64,000 nucleotides of DNA from Pseudomonas sp. P7548 (lineage in GTDB: Bacteria; Pseudomonadota; Gammaproteobacteria; Pseudomonadales; Pseudomonadaceae): NCBI RefSeq assembly GCF_013386585.1, contig NZ_JACARO010000039.1:1-64000 (forward strand). The letters are read 5' to 3'. Positions 7,307 to 15,379 of the stretch are shown here, piece by piece. The translations under genes and the position numbers were made by a program. Under the pieces are notes generated by a model, which was not told where the DNA came from, searched no databases, and was given only the letters and a program-made list of their open reading frames with translations. The first letter of the stretch is position 1. Every line of letters starts with the position of its first letter.

Positions 7307-9325
7307 TTAGAAGGTTGTTCGAATGCCAAATTGCACGCTTCTGCCCGGCGCCGGCGCGATATCGCGCAGGATCGAACTGGCGTAACGCACAGTCTGGTTC
7401 GTCAGGTTTTCACCGTTCACAAACGCCAGCCACTGGCTGCCCCCCACGTTGAAGCGATAACCCGCGCTCGCCCCCAATGTGGTGTAGCCGTCGGTGCCAC
7501 TCTCGTTATCCGGCACACGGCCTTGGCCTGCGGCATGTTCCACGTCGATACGCGCCTGCCAGCGGTCCAGCTCCCACAGCAACCCGCTGTTCAAGCGCAG
7601 GGGGGCGATGCGGGGCAAGGCTTCGCCGGTGTCCAGGTTGGTGGCGCGGGTGTAATCGCCCCACAGCTCCAAGGCGAATTTGCCGTAGGCGCTTTCACCT
7701 AGCTTCCAGTGATCCTGGGCTTCGAAGCCGGCGAAACGGGCACGCACACCTGAGTATTTGTATTCAGGAATGCCTGCAGCGTCTTCTTCGCCTTCATCGT
7801 TCAGCGTGCGGCCGGTGCCCAGCAAGCCGATGTAGTTGGAGAAGCGGCTGTAGAACACGCCAAAGCTGCCCTTGTGGGTGCCATTGTCAAAACGCAGGGC
7901 CAGGTCGCTGGACACGGCTTTCTCTTTCGACAGGTTGGCATCGCCCAACTCGTAGGTGCCGGTGGCAACGTGGGCGCCGTTGGCGTACAGCTCGTAGAAC
8001 GTTGGCGCGCGCTCGGTGTAACCCAGGGTCGCGGCCAGGGACCAGACCGGCGTGAGGGTGTAGACCGCGCCCGACGACAGGCTGCCGGCGGTGAAGTCAT
8101 TCGATTTGTCGGCACCGGCAAAGCGCGCGTTGCCCTTGGCATCCGGGTCGACCGTGGTGTGTTCCAGGCGCCCGCCCAGGCTGAGCTTCAGGCGTTCGGT
8201 AGCCTGCATTTCTTCAAGGATAAACAGCGCACCAGCATTGGTGTCGGTCTGCGGCACGAAGGCCTCTTCGCCCAGCGCCGAGAACTCGTTGCGGGTCACC
8301 TGGGCGCCGACCACGCCATCAAACGGGCCGATAGGTTGGTGGCGGGCTTCCACGCGGGCTTCATAGCCTTTGTTCTTGAAGATCGTGCCGGTTTCGCCGC
8401 CTTCGATTTCACGGTGCTCGTAGTCGGTGTAGCCCGCGTCGAGTTTCACCGAGGTGAACGGACCTTGCAGGTTGCGGATCTCCGAGGCAAAGGCGTAGTG
8501 ATCCTGCTTCATGCGGATGCGCACATCCTGCTCGGCGGGGGAGCCGTAGTTGCTGTCGTAGTTGCTGTAGGACAGCCCGGCATAACCGTCGTCCCAGGTG
8601 TAGGAACCGCCCACCGCGCCGCCGTCCTGGCGACCGTCGCTGTTGCCCAGGCGACCGTTTTTGCCGGGGCCGTCTTCGCTCTCGGGCGCATGGCGGCTGC
8701 GGGCGTAGCCGGGGATTTTCAGGTCGTTGAATTCCCGCGCGTTGGCGTCCAGGTGCAAGGCGAAGGTGCCGTTGCCGGCTTCCAGTTTGCCGGCGCTGCT
8801 GCGGGTGGTGTCGGCGCCGCCGTAACGCAACTCACCGGCACCGTGGATGCCTTCGATGGCTTCGGTGGGGATGCGGTTGTCGAAGGTGTTGACCACGCCG
8901 CCGATGGCACTGCCGCCGTACAACAAGGCCGCCGGGCCGCGCACGATTTCGATGCGGTCGACGTTGACCGGGTCCAGCGGCACGGCGTGGTCGTAGGACA
9001 GCGACGAAGCGTCCAGCGCACCCACGCCGTTACGCAGCAGGCGGATGCGGTCGCCGTCCTGGCCACGGATGATCGGCCGGCTGGCGCCCGGGCCGAAGTA
9101 CGAAGAGGACACGCCAGGCTGCTTGTTGAGGGTTTCGCCGAGGCTGCCTTTTTGTTGCAGGGTCAGGTCATCGCCTTCCAGCACGGTGGTCGGCGAGGCG
9201 AGTTGCTCGCTGCCCAGCGGGTTGCCAGTGATGACTTGGGGTTGCAGTTCCAGGGCCTGGGTATGAGAGCTGATCAACAGGGCGGCGGCAAGCGGGGACA
9301 AGCGCCACAGGGAGGAGAGGGACAT
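7307..9325 (-). CDS. TonB-dependent outer-membrane receptor, ZnuD-like (probable zinc uptake)
   Basis: A 672-residue TonB-dependent receptor. A signal peptide (LSPLAAALLISSHTQAL) precedes a plug domain with GETLNKQPGVSSSYFGPGAS, RPIIRGQDGDRIRLLRNGV, DHAVPLDP and VRGPAALLYGGSAIGGVVN, followed by a 22-strand barrel ending in VQFGIRTTF. The plug wording matches the ZnuD family of zinc receptors, although the His-rich loop seen in Neisseria ZnuD is not obvious. A Zur-like box lies 84 bases upstream, which supports zinc. I chose the ATG at 9325 because AAGGA lies 8 bases before it; a TTG at 9343 would place that Shine-Dalgarno inside the coding region. No cytoplasmic-membrane zinc transporter is adjacent. 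A different metal such as copper remains possible. Confidence 0.83.
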   Translation of the reverse strand: MSLSSLWRLSPLAAALLISSHTQALELQPQVITGNPLGSEQLASPTTVLEGDDLTLQQKGSLGETLNKQPGVSSSYFGPGASRPIIRGQDGDRIRLLRNGVGALDASSLSYDHAVPLDPVNVDRIEIVRGPAALLYGGSAIGGVVNTFDNRIPTEAIEGIHGAGELRYGGADTTRSSAGKLEAGNGTFALHLDANAREFNDLKIPGYARSRHAPESEDGPGKNGRLGNSDGRQDGGAVGGSYTWDDGYAGLSYSNYDSNYGSPAEQDVRIRMKQDHYAFASEIRNLQGPFTSVKLDAGYTDYEHREIEGGETGTIFKNKGYEARVEARHQPIGPFDGVVGAQVTRNEFSALGEEAFVPQTDTNAGALFILEEMQATERLKLSLGGRLEHTTVDPDAKGNARFAGADKSNDFTAGSLSSGAVYTLTPVWSLAATLGYTERAPTFYELYANGAHVATGTYELGDANLSKEKAVSSDLALRFDNGTHKGSFGVFYSRFSNYIGLLGTGRTLNDEGEEDAAGIPEYKYSGVRARFAGFEAQDHWKLGESAYGKFALELWGDYTRATNLDTGEALPRIAPLRLNSGLLWELDRWQARIDVEHAAGQGRVPDNESGTDGYTTLGASAGYRFNVGGSQWLAFVNGENLTNQTVRYASSILRDIAPAPGRSVQFGIRTTF

Positions 9326-9408
9326 CGGGACATTCCTTGGCAAATCGGCAAAAAGAGAAGGCTTAAAACGGTTTCGAGCGCGTTACTTTTCATAACAATC
9401 TGATAAGT

Positions 9409-9426
9409 ATCGTTACAATATAACAT
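9409..9426 (-). promoter_or_regulatory. Probable Zur box upstream of the ZnuD-like receptor
   Basis: Read on the minus strand the sequence is ATGTTATATTGTAACGAT, which matches the proteobacterial Zur consensus ATGTTATA-N-TATAACAT at most positions and keeps the GTTAY-N3-GTAAC core. A looser second copy (GTTATG, four A, GTAAC) lies at 9381-9398. Zur with zinc would repress the receptor. Confidence 0.68.
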
Positions 9427-9548
9427 CTCTTTTTTCGCTGAAAAGGGGAACTTTTCCCAAGGGTCTATATTCAATGGGGTGCTTCCCCCTGTACGCCCCG
9501 TCGGCTAAGGTGCGCGGCTGTATTTCCTCTTATTGCAAAAGGCCCGGC

Positions 9549-9782
9549 ATGACCGCGACAAGCAACGACCCTCTTCACGGCGTGACCCTGCAGCACGTGC
9601 TCACCACCCTGGTGGAACACTACGAATGGTCGGGGCTGGCCGAGCGCATTGATATTCGCTGCTTCAAGAGCGATCCGAGCATCAAGTCGAGCCTGACCTT
9701 CCTGCGCAAGACCCCTTGGGCGCGGGAGAAGGTCGAAGGGCTGTACGTCAAGCTGATGCGCACCAAACGCCCGCTGGACTGA
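9549..9782 (+). CDS. VF530-family (DUF2132) small DNA-binding-like protein
   Basis: A 77-residue protein beginning MTATSNDPLHGVTLQHVLTT, with the family pattern of a short helical fold: LVEHYEW, then GLAERIDIRCF, then PSIKSSLTFLRKTPWAR and a basic tail (VEGLYVKLMRTKR). Members are typically 70-80 residues and the Vibrio fischeri prototype was solved structurally; the function is not established. The start at 9549 is the only one consistent with family length. The gene is divergent from the ZnuD-like receptor and ends 4 bases before the next gene, so the two are probably co-transcribed. Confidence 0.8.
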   Translation: MTATSNDPLHGVTLQHVLTTLVEHYEWSGLAERIDIRCFKSDPSIKSSLTFLRKTPWAREKVEGLYVKLMRTKRPLD

Positions 9783-9786
9783 GCCC

Positions 9787-10410
9787 ATGAAGCGGTTCGT
9801 GGCGGCTGCGGCGCTGGCCGGTTGGGTGGGGTTGGCGATCCAGCAATACCTGATCTTCTATTCACGCTGGACCAGCGGCGCCAGCCTGCTGGGCGGGCTG
9901 ATCAACTTTTTCAGTTTCTTCACGGTACTGACCAACACCTTGGTGGTGGTGGTGCTGAGCTATGCGCTGGTGGATCGCGATTCAGCGGCGAAGCGCTTTT
10001 TTCTCGCCCCCAGGACCAGCAGTGGCATCGCCGTGAGCATCGTGGTGGTGAGCCTGGCCTACAACCTGTTGCTGCGGCATTTGTGGCAGCCCGAAGGCTT
10101 CCAGTTCATCGCCGACGAATTGCTCCACGACGTGATGCCGGTGCTGTTTTTACTCTACTGGTGGCGCTGCGTGCCCAAGGGCACCTTGCTGCTCAGGCAC
10201 ATCGGCGCCTGGGTGCTCTACCCGTTGGTGTACTTCGCGTATGTGCTGCTGCGGGGGCATTTGCTCGGGCAGTATCAGTACCCGTTCATTGATGTGGACA
10301 CCTTGGGTTATCCACAGGTGTTCGTGAATGCCGGGCAGATTTTGGCGGGATTTGTGGGGATTGCGGTGGCGGTGGTGGGGCTGGATCGAGCTCTAAAACC
10401 TACACTGTAG
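9787..10410 (+). CDS. Pr6Pr-like integral membrane protein
   Basis: A 207-residue protein with about six transmembrane helices (for example AAAALAGWVGLAIQQYLIFY, FFSFFTVLTNTLVVVVLSYA, GIAVSIVVVSLAYNLLL, VLYPLVYFAYVLLRGHLLG, ILAGFVGIAVAVVGL). The FFSFFTVLTNTL and HDVMPVLFLLYW segments and the conserved YPLVYFAYVLLRG are characteristic of the Pr6Pr / FAR-17a-like membrane family. No activity is established for bacterial members. It follows the VF530 gene by 4 bases and is followed directly by a REP doublet that overlaps its stop region. Confidence 0.75.
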   Translation: MKRFVAAAALAGWVGLAIQQYLIFYSRWTSGASLLGGLINFFSFFTVLTNTLVVVVLSYALVDRDSAAKRFFLAPRTSSGIAVSIVVVSLAYNLLLRHLWQPEGFQFIADELLHDVMPVLFLLYWWRCVPKGTLLLRHIGAWVLYPLVYFAYVLLRGHLLGQYQYPFIDVDTLGYPQVFVNAGQILAGFVGIAVAVVGLDRALKPTL

Positions 10411-10476
10411 GAGCCGGCTTGCCGGCGATCTCGGTGTGTCAGGTATACCGCCATCGCCGGCAAGCCGGCTCCTACA
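10406..10476. repeat. REP doublet (TGTAGGAGCCGGC class)
   Basis: TGTAGGAGCCGGCTTGCCGG at the left and its reverse complement CCGGCAAGCCGGCTCCTACA at the right form an inverted doublet of 71 bp. It overlaps the last codon of the Pr6Pr-like gene. Confidence 0.85.
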
Positions 10477-10485
10477 GGTCAGAGG

Positions 10486-11235
10486 TCAGGCCTGCCAGTA
10501 GCCCACGGCCTTGAGGTAGTCCTCATTGACCTTGTGGGTGTCCAGCAACACACGCCGGACCTGGCGCGACACCTTGGTTTCGGTGGCCACGAAGCTGTAC
10601 AGCGACCCCCCCGGCAGCGTCAGCTTCTGCACGGTGTCCAGCAGGTCGTCCTGACCGCGAATCACCCAGATCACGTCCACATCGGCAGCGCTGCGCAGCG
10701 CCTGTTTTTCCGCCGCATTGGCGATCTCAATCACCGCCAATACAGTGCGCCCAGCGGGCAACTCTTCCAGGCGTCGGGCGATGGCGGGCAGGGCGGTTTC
10801 ATCGCCGATCAGCAGGTAGCTGTCGAAGATATCCGGCACGATCATCGAACCCCGTGGCCCGCCGATGTACAGGTGCTGGCCGATCTGCACCTGGTCAGCC
10901 CAGGTGGACGCAGGGCCATCGCCGTGCAGCACGAAGTCGATGTCCAGCTCGCCGATGCTCAGGTCGTAGCGTCGGGGCGTGTAGTCGCGCATCGGCGGTT
11001 GTGGGCCGTCGCCCTTGATGGTGAAGGTCGGGCTTTCCAGGGCGGCCTGTTCCTCGGCGTTCTGCGGGAACAGCAGCTTGATGTGATCGTCGCTGCCCAG
11101 GCTGACAAACCCCGCCAGTTCCGGCCCGCCCAGGGTGATGCGGCGCATGCGTGGGGTGATGTCGACCACCCGCAGGACTTCGAGGCGGCGGCGTTTGATT
11201 TCGTGGGTCACGCGGTGGATGACTTGCGTATTCAT
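10486..11235 (-). CDS. Siderophore-interacting protein, NADPH-dependent ferric-chelate reductase
   Basis: A 249-residue flavoprotein of the SIP (ViuB/YqjH) family, which reduces ferric siderophore complexes in the cytoplasm to release iron. The FAD-binding half (residues 1-125) carries RRITLGGPELAGF and MRDYTPRRYD, where R-x-Y-T contacts FAD. The NAD(P)-binding half carries YLLIGDETALPAIARRLEELP and the terminal GYW segment (LKAVGYWQA) of the family. The start codon overlaps the stop of the PadR gene by 4 bases (ATGA), so translation is coupled. In E. coli the homologous reductase YqjH is controlled by the PadR protein YqjI, which fits this arrangement. Confidence 0.9.
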   Translation of the reverse strand: MNTQVIHRVTHEIKRRRLEVLRVVDITPRMRRITLGGPELAGFVSLGSDDHIKLLFPQNAEEQAALESPTFTIKGDGPQPPMRDYTPRRYDLSIGELDIDFVLHGDGPASTWADQVQIGQHLYIGGPRGSMIVPDIFDSYLLIGDETALPAIARRLEELPAGRTVLAVIEIANAAEKQALRSAADVDVIWVIRGQDDLLDTVQKLTLPGGSLYSFVATETKVSRQVRRVLLDTHKVNEDYLKAVGYWQA

Positions 11236-11753
11236 TGGTCTTTCCCGTCGGCAATGGCTTGAGCGGTGCGATTGAGTAGCGCCGCGACACGAACGATTTC
11301 TTCCGGGCTCCAGCGCCCGTGGTGCGAGTGCAGGGCATGACGCAGGTTGTGCACCGCCTCGTGGATTTCCGGCGGCCGGTCATGGCCGCGCAACGAGCGT
11401 TTGCTCACATCGATGCGCATGCGCACGCCGTCCAGGGCCACCTGTTGCTCGCTTAAGAAGAGACGACCGGCGTCGGTGATTGTGTAGCGTTTTTTTCCGC
11501 CTTCGGCGTCGCCCTGGATCAAGTCGCTTTCTTCCAGGAAGGTCAGCGTGGGGTAGATCACGCCGGGGCTGGGGGTGTAGGCGCCGTCGAACAGGCTTTC
11601 GATGCGGCGGATCAGGTCATAGCCGTGGCAGGGCTGCTCGGCGATCAGCGCCGGCAGCAGCAGTTTCAGATCGCCGGGTGCAAATACCCGGGGGCCGCGA
11701 CCGCGGCCGGCGCGCGGGTCAAAGCCGTCGCGCTGGTGAGGATGGTCTCGCAT
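11232..11753 (-). CDS. PadR-family regulator, YqjI-like
   Basis: A 173-residue regulator. The winged-helix part (about 25-105) reads LKLLLPALIAEQPCHGYDLI, then YTPSPGVIYPTLTFLEESDLI, then GGKKRYTITDAGRLFL, very close to the E. coli nickel/iron-responsive YqjI. E. coli YqjI has a long His/Cys-rich N-terminal extension; here it is reduced to about 20 residues with only two histidines and many arginines, so metal sensing, if any, must differ. The C-terminal helices contain several histidines (HEAVHNLRHALHSHHGR) that could bind metal. A perfect palindrome lies just upstream, suggesting autoregulation of this gene and the coupled reductase. Confidence 0.88.
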   Translation of the reverse strand: MRDHPHQRDGFDPRAGRGRGPRVFAPGDLKLLLPALIAEQPCHGYDLIRRIESLFDGAYTPSPGVIYPTLTFLEESDLIQGDAEGGKKRYTITDAGRLFLSEQQVALDGVRMRIDVSKRSLRGHDRPPEIHEAVHNLRHALHSHHGRWSPEEIVRVAALLNRTAQAIADGKDQ

Positions 11754-11777
11754 GGGTAGGCGCCTCTGTGTGTGTCT

Positions 11778-11801
11778 AGATATAACGTAAGATATATCTT
11801 A
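11778..11801. promoter_or_regulatory. Probable PadR operator
   Basis: TAAGATATATCTTA at 11788-11801 is a perfect 14-bp dyad, and the half-site AGATATA recurs at 11779-11785, 11 bp to the left. The cluster begins 25 bases upstream of the padR-like start codon, where it would overlap the promoter. Confidence 0.6.
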
Positions 11802-12230
11802 AAAAGCATGCAAGCGCTTCCGACAGGCGGTCAACCTCCGCGAACGACGCCACAAGGTCAGCAACCTGTGTTCTAGAGTAACGACTCAAGTGGGTTATCA
11901 AGTTGTTTTGGCCGTGCAAACATTATTGTTTTTTAATGGGTGTAATCCTATTCTTACGGATATATTCGGCACTAAAACATTCTCATTAATTAACATGTAG
12001 GGTGTGTCTTACGGCTAATTTTTAAGTTTTGGCAAAGTGCTATCTTTTTCCTCTGTGTTGTACTGATCTATGGCTACGCCATAAATGGAAACAACTGGCT
12101 TACTTTCATTTTTTTGAACTCGATACTTGTCTGGCGTTGAACAAGCCTCCGGTTTGCAATGCAAATAGTTGGAAAAACACGGTGTTTTTCAACGCTTCTA
12201 AGAACCCCTTTTAGATGACAGGTATCAACC
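11802..12230 (+). promoter_or_regulatory. AT-rich upstream region of the fimbrial operon with leader hairpin
   Basis: About 430 bases without a supported gene. Base composition is far more AT-rich than the neighbours, especially 11900-12200. At 12168-12193 an inverted repeat (GTTGGAAAAACAC / GGTGTTTTTCAAC, one bulge) would form a stem ending about 38 bases before the pilin start codon. This suggests a structured 5' leader, and possibly silencing by MvaT-type proteins. Short open frames here lack a ribosome-binding site and codon bias. Confidence 0.5.
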
Positions 12231-12728
12231 ATGTTCAAGAAACTTGCCACCGCGGTCCCGTTTGTTGCGGTCGCCCTGAGCTCCCCCCTGGCAATGGCTG
12301 CCGATGATGCGCGTTCGTCGATCAACATCAGGGCCAACATTCCGACCAAGCAGTTCCATACACAGCCTCGGGACCCGAACTTCGGTAAAGACGAAACCAT
12401 GAGCTACAACCCTGTCAGCGGTGAACTCAGTTCGCTGCGGGCAACCTTCGATGTGAAAAACACCGACGGTTCGGTGCATGCCTACATCGAAGGCGGCCCG
12501 ACTTCCGCTGCGCTCTATAACGGTTCGGACAGCATTGCCCTGACCAACACCTTCAATGGCGTCACCCTCACTGCCACCCCGCAGGAAGTGGTCGATGACC
12601 CTCAATCCACTCCAGGCACCCAGGCCGACCTGGTGATCACCCCGGCCCGCCCGGCCGACACTCAGAACGGCCTCTACACCGCCAGCTACACAGTGATCTT
12701 CGACGCTGTGCCGCGCGTTACCCCGTAA
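12231..12728 (+). CDS. CS1/Cbl-type fimbrial major subunit
   Basis: A 165-residue exported pilin of the CS1 (CooA/CblA) family, which assembles into fimbriae by the alternate chaperone-usher route. The signal peptide (LATAVPFVAVALSSPLAMA) should be cut before ADD. The family core is visible as IPTKQFHTQPRDP, MSYNPVSGELSSLRATFDVKN, ALYNGSDSIALTNTFNG and a C-terminal YTASYTVIFDAV, which forms the last strand used in subunit exchange. There are no cysteines, as in CS1-type pilins. It is first in a five-gene operon and is followed by a stable hairpin that may raise its transcript level relative to the downstream genes. A paralogous subunit ends the operon. Confidence 0.88.
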   Translation: MFKKLATAVPFVAVALSSPLAMAADDARSSINIRANIPTKQFHTQPRDPNFGKDETMSYNPVSGELSSLRATFDVKNTDGSVHAYIEGGPTSAALYNGSDSIALTNTFNGVTLTATPQEVVDDPQSTPGTQADLVITPARPADTQNGLYTASYTVIFDAVPRVTP

Positions 12729-12740
12729 CGCTGGTGTCAT

Positions 12741-12765
12741 CCCCTTGGTCGCCATGACCAAGGGG
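12741..12765 (+). terminator. Intercistronic hairpin after the major pilin gene
   Basis: The perfect 10-bp arms CCCCTTGGTC and GACCAAGGGG enclose a 5-base loop 12 bases after the pilin stop codon. No T run follows, so it is more likely a partial terminator or 3'-stabilising structure that separates high pilin expression from the usher gene. Confidence 0.7.
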
Positions 12766-12839
12766 CTTGAAAGGACAGGCCGGCATTTTCCTCCCTGAAC
12801 GCCGGCCTGGTTCAGTCCGTACTGACGAGTATTCCGTCC

Positions 12840-15362
12840 ATGTTTTCGATGACGCCAATTGCGGGCGCGCTTGCGCTGTTGCTGTGCGCCAGTGCCCTGG
12901 CCGCACCGGTGGCGCCCCATACTTCGCCGGGCAACCTGTTGTCCCAGTCCCAAGGCCTGCCGGATGATTTTGAACAGCACTTTTTTGATGTGCCACTGGC
13001 CGTACGAGTTGAACTGGACCAACAGTTTCTTGGCGAAGCCATGATTGTATTGAGTCGCGATGATCGCATTACCCTGCTGGAGTTCAACGATATCGGCGAC
13101 AGCCCGGTATCGGCCAGCACGCGCGCCACCTGGGAGCAACTTCTGCAATCTGGCATGCCATTGGGCAGTTGCCAGCAAAGTTGTCCGCAGCAACTGTTGG
13201 CCATTCACTACAATCTGGAAAATTCCCAGGTTTCCATCCTCACCGAAAACGTCGAGCGCAACGCGCACGTCAAACAGTTTTATGACCAGCCTGAGTCCGG
13301 CAGCCTCGGTCTGATCGTCAATAACCAACTCAACCTCACCGGTGGCCAGAACGAGGAAGTTGGCGGGCGTTTCGGCCTTGAGGCCAGCTCCAGCCTTGGC
13401 AACTGGACCCAGGCGATGAACCTGCAGTTGTCCCGCGTGGGCGGCACCGACACCACGCTGTACCACGCCATGCACGAGCTCTACACCCAGCGCGAACTGG
13501 AGGGCAACTTCGTGCGCCTGGGCTATTTCACCCCAGGTGCCAACGGTCTTACCCGGCAGATCCGTACCTTTGGCGTCAACCCCGACACGGCGGTGGGGCT
13601 CATGTACGGCAGCTCCGACAGCCTGCTGATCAACAATCCCAAGCCCAGCGTGTACCCGGTGTACGTCACTGCCAGCCGCCAGGCCTCGGTGGAGATCTAC
13701 CGTGCCGGCCTGCTGATCAATACCCAACCGGTCGCCGCCGGCCTGCAAACCCTTGACACCCGGCCCCTGCCCGGTGGCATCTACGAAGTGGAAGTGCGCC
13801 TGATCGAAGACGGCCTCACCACCTCCACCACCCAGGAGCTCATCTACAAACCCAACAACTGGCGCAATGCCGACGAGCGCTGGCGCTACAACACCTTCAT
13901 CGGGCAAGAGACCAAGCTGCTGAGCAACTGGGACGAGCAGTCCAGCGGCTTCATGACCTATGGCGCCGGCCTCAACTACCTGGCGCACCCCCGGGTGATC
14001 CTTGGCGTCTCGACCCGCAAGGTGCGCGAACAAATGCAGTACGGCACCTCCATCGACTGGACCCTGGGCAACAGCCTCAGCCTCTATGCCAACCTTTACC
14101 AGACCCAGGACCACGGCACCGGCGTGGACCTGCAAACCCTGTACAGCTATGGCGTTGGCAGTGTGGTGTTCAGCCACAATCGCAGCTGGCTCGACACCAC
14201 GCGCACCTACGAGCTGCTGCCCGACGGTACACGCATCCGCCAGCGCAACGTGTTCATCGGCCAGGCCAGCAACACTTCGCTATCGTTCAACCATCGCTTG
14301 AGCAACAAGAGCTCGATCAACTCGCGGCTGGCCTACAGCCAGGGCAACCTTCAAGGTTTCGGCCTGGATGTGGGGTGGACCGAGCGCGGCACCTTGTTGG
14401 GCAGCGACGCCAACTGGCGCCTGTCGCTGTTTGATCGGCCCGCCACTGCCAGCACCGGCGACAACCGCAACCGTGGCATCGACCTCAGCGTCAGCGTGGC
14501 CCTTGGCTCACCGCGCGAGCAGTGGGCCGCCAGCATCGGCACCCGTACCGCACGCGACGGCAGCCGCGATCACAACGGCTCGCTCACCTACACCAAGACC
14601 CTCGACGACCACCTGCTGCAAAGCGTTTCGGGCACCGCGATTGCCGACACCTACGGCGTGGGCCTGTCGGGCCGTGCGAGCTTCCAGAATGACGCGCTCT
14701 ACGGCGACACTTACGTGCAACGGTCCTCGTTCAACGGTCGCCTGTCCGGTGGGCTGAACCTGGCCAGTACCGTGGCCGTCGGTGGCAGCGCCGCGGTCCT
14801 CAGCAGCCAACCCCAGGGCGGCGGGGCGGGGATGATCGTCGATGTGGACACCGACCTCGACGACATCAGCCTGCGTGCCGACGACCTCACCGGCGGCAGT
14901 TCACGCCTGCGACCGGGGCGCAACTTCGTGCCGATCACCGCCTACAAGAGCAGCACCCTGGCCTTCGACTTCGACGGTAACCACCCGCCGGCCGCCAGCA
15001 TCCAGCCGGCGCGCAGCAACTACCACCTGAACAAGGGCGGGGTGGCGTACCGCAAGATCAGCGTGATGAAAACCGTGACGGTGCTCGGGCGCCTGATTGA
15101 CGAAAAAGGCCAGCCGCTCAGAGGTCACCACGTAATCAACCATGCCAGCCGTGCGGTCAGTGAGGTGGACGGCTTTTTCTCCATGGAAATGACTTCCGGC
15201 GCGCCGACCCTGGAGGTGCGCCATGCCAATCAACTGATGTGCCAGTTCCGCCTGGATCCGGGTCATGTCCAGCAGGAAAGCGATGTGTTGATGATCGGGG
15301 ATTTACGGTGCACGCCGGACACCTTGGCGCAAGGCCGCTCCACTCTGGCTGCGGCGGGTTGA
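12840..15362 (+). CDS. CS1/Cbl-type fimbrial outer-membrane usher
   Basis: An 840-residue usher that accepts chaperone-subunit complexes and extrudes the fimbria. A signal peptide (TPIAGALALLLCASALAAPV) leads to an N-terminal periplasmic domain with a Cys pair (SCQQSCPQQ), then the beta-barrel with a plug domain (VYPVYVTASRQASVEIYRAG, LQTLDTRPLPGGIYEVEVRL) and a C-terminal domain (VTVLGRLIDEKGQPLRG). Length and layout match CooC/CblC/TcfC-type ushers rather than the FimD type. The ATG at 12840 has only a weak ribosome-binding site, and an alternative ATG at 12849 would shorten the signal peptide by three residues. It lies between the major subunit and the tip adhesin. Confidence 0.9.
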   Translation: MFSMTPIAGALALLLCASALAAPVAPHTSPGNLLSQSQGLPDDFEQHFFDVPLAVRVELDQQFLGEAMIVLSRDDRITLLEFNDIGDSPVSASTRATWEQLLQSGMPLGSCQQSCPQQLLAIHYNLENSQVSILTENVERNAHVKQFYDQPESGSLGLIVNNQLNLTGGQNEEVGGRFGLEASSSLGNWTQAMNLQLSRVGGTDTTLYHAMHELYTQRELEGNFVRLGYFTPGANGLTRQIRTFGVNPDTAVGLMYGSSDSLLINNPKPSVYPVYVTASRQASVEIYRAGLLINTQPVAAGLQTLDTRPLPGGIYEVEVRLIEDGLTTSTTQELIYKPNNWRNADERWRYNTFIGQETKLLSNWDEQSSGFMTYGAGLNYLAHPRVILGVSTRKVREQMQYGTSIDWTLGNSLSLYANLYQTQDHGTGVDLQTLYSYGVGSVVFSHNRSWLDTTRTYELLPDGTRIRQRNVFIGQASNTSLSFNHRLSNKSSINSRLAYSQGNLQGFGLDVGWTERGTLLGSDANWRLSLFDRPATASTGDNRNRGIDLSVSVALGSPREQWAASIGTRTARDGSRDHNGSLTYTKTLDDHLLQSVSGTAIADTYGVGLSGRASFQNDALYGDTYVQRSSFNGRLSGGLNLASTVAVGGSAAVLSSQPQGGGAGMIVDVDTDLDDISLRADDLTGGSSRLRPGRNFVPITAYKSSTLAFDFDGNHPPAASIQPARSNYHLNKGGVAYRKISVMKTVTVLGRLIDEKGQPLRGHHVINHASRAVSEVDGFFSMEMTSGAPTLEVRHANQLMCQFRLDPGHVQQESDVLMIGDLRCTPDTLAQGRSTLAAAG

Positions 15363-15379
15363 ACCATATGGGAACGCTA

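Noticed and set aside
12029..12214. Small open frame (61 codons) in the fimbrial leader
   Set aside because: No ribosome-binding site, AT-rich composition, and it overlaps the leader hairpin.
12225..14177. Long open frame (650 codons) opposite the fimbrial subunit and usher genes
   Set aside because: It runs antisense to genes with signal peptides and clear family motifs, and its predicted protein is rich in H, Q, G and A without domain motifs, as expected of GC-rich antisense frames.
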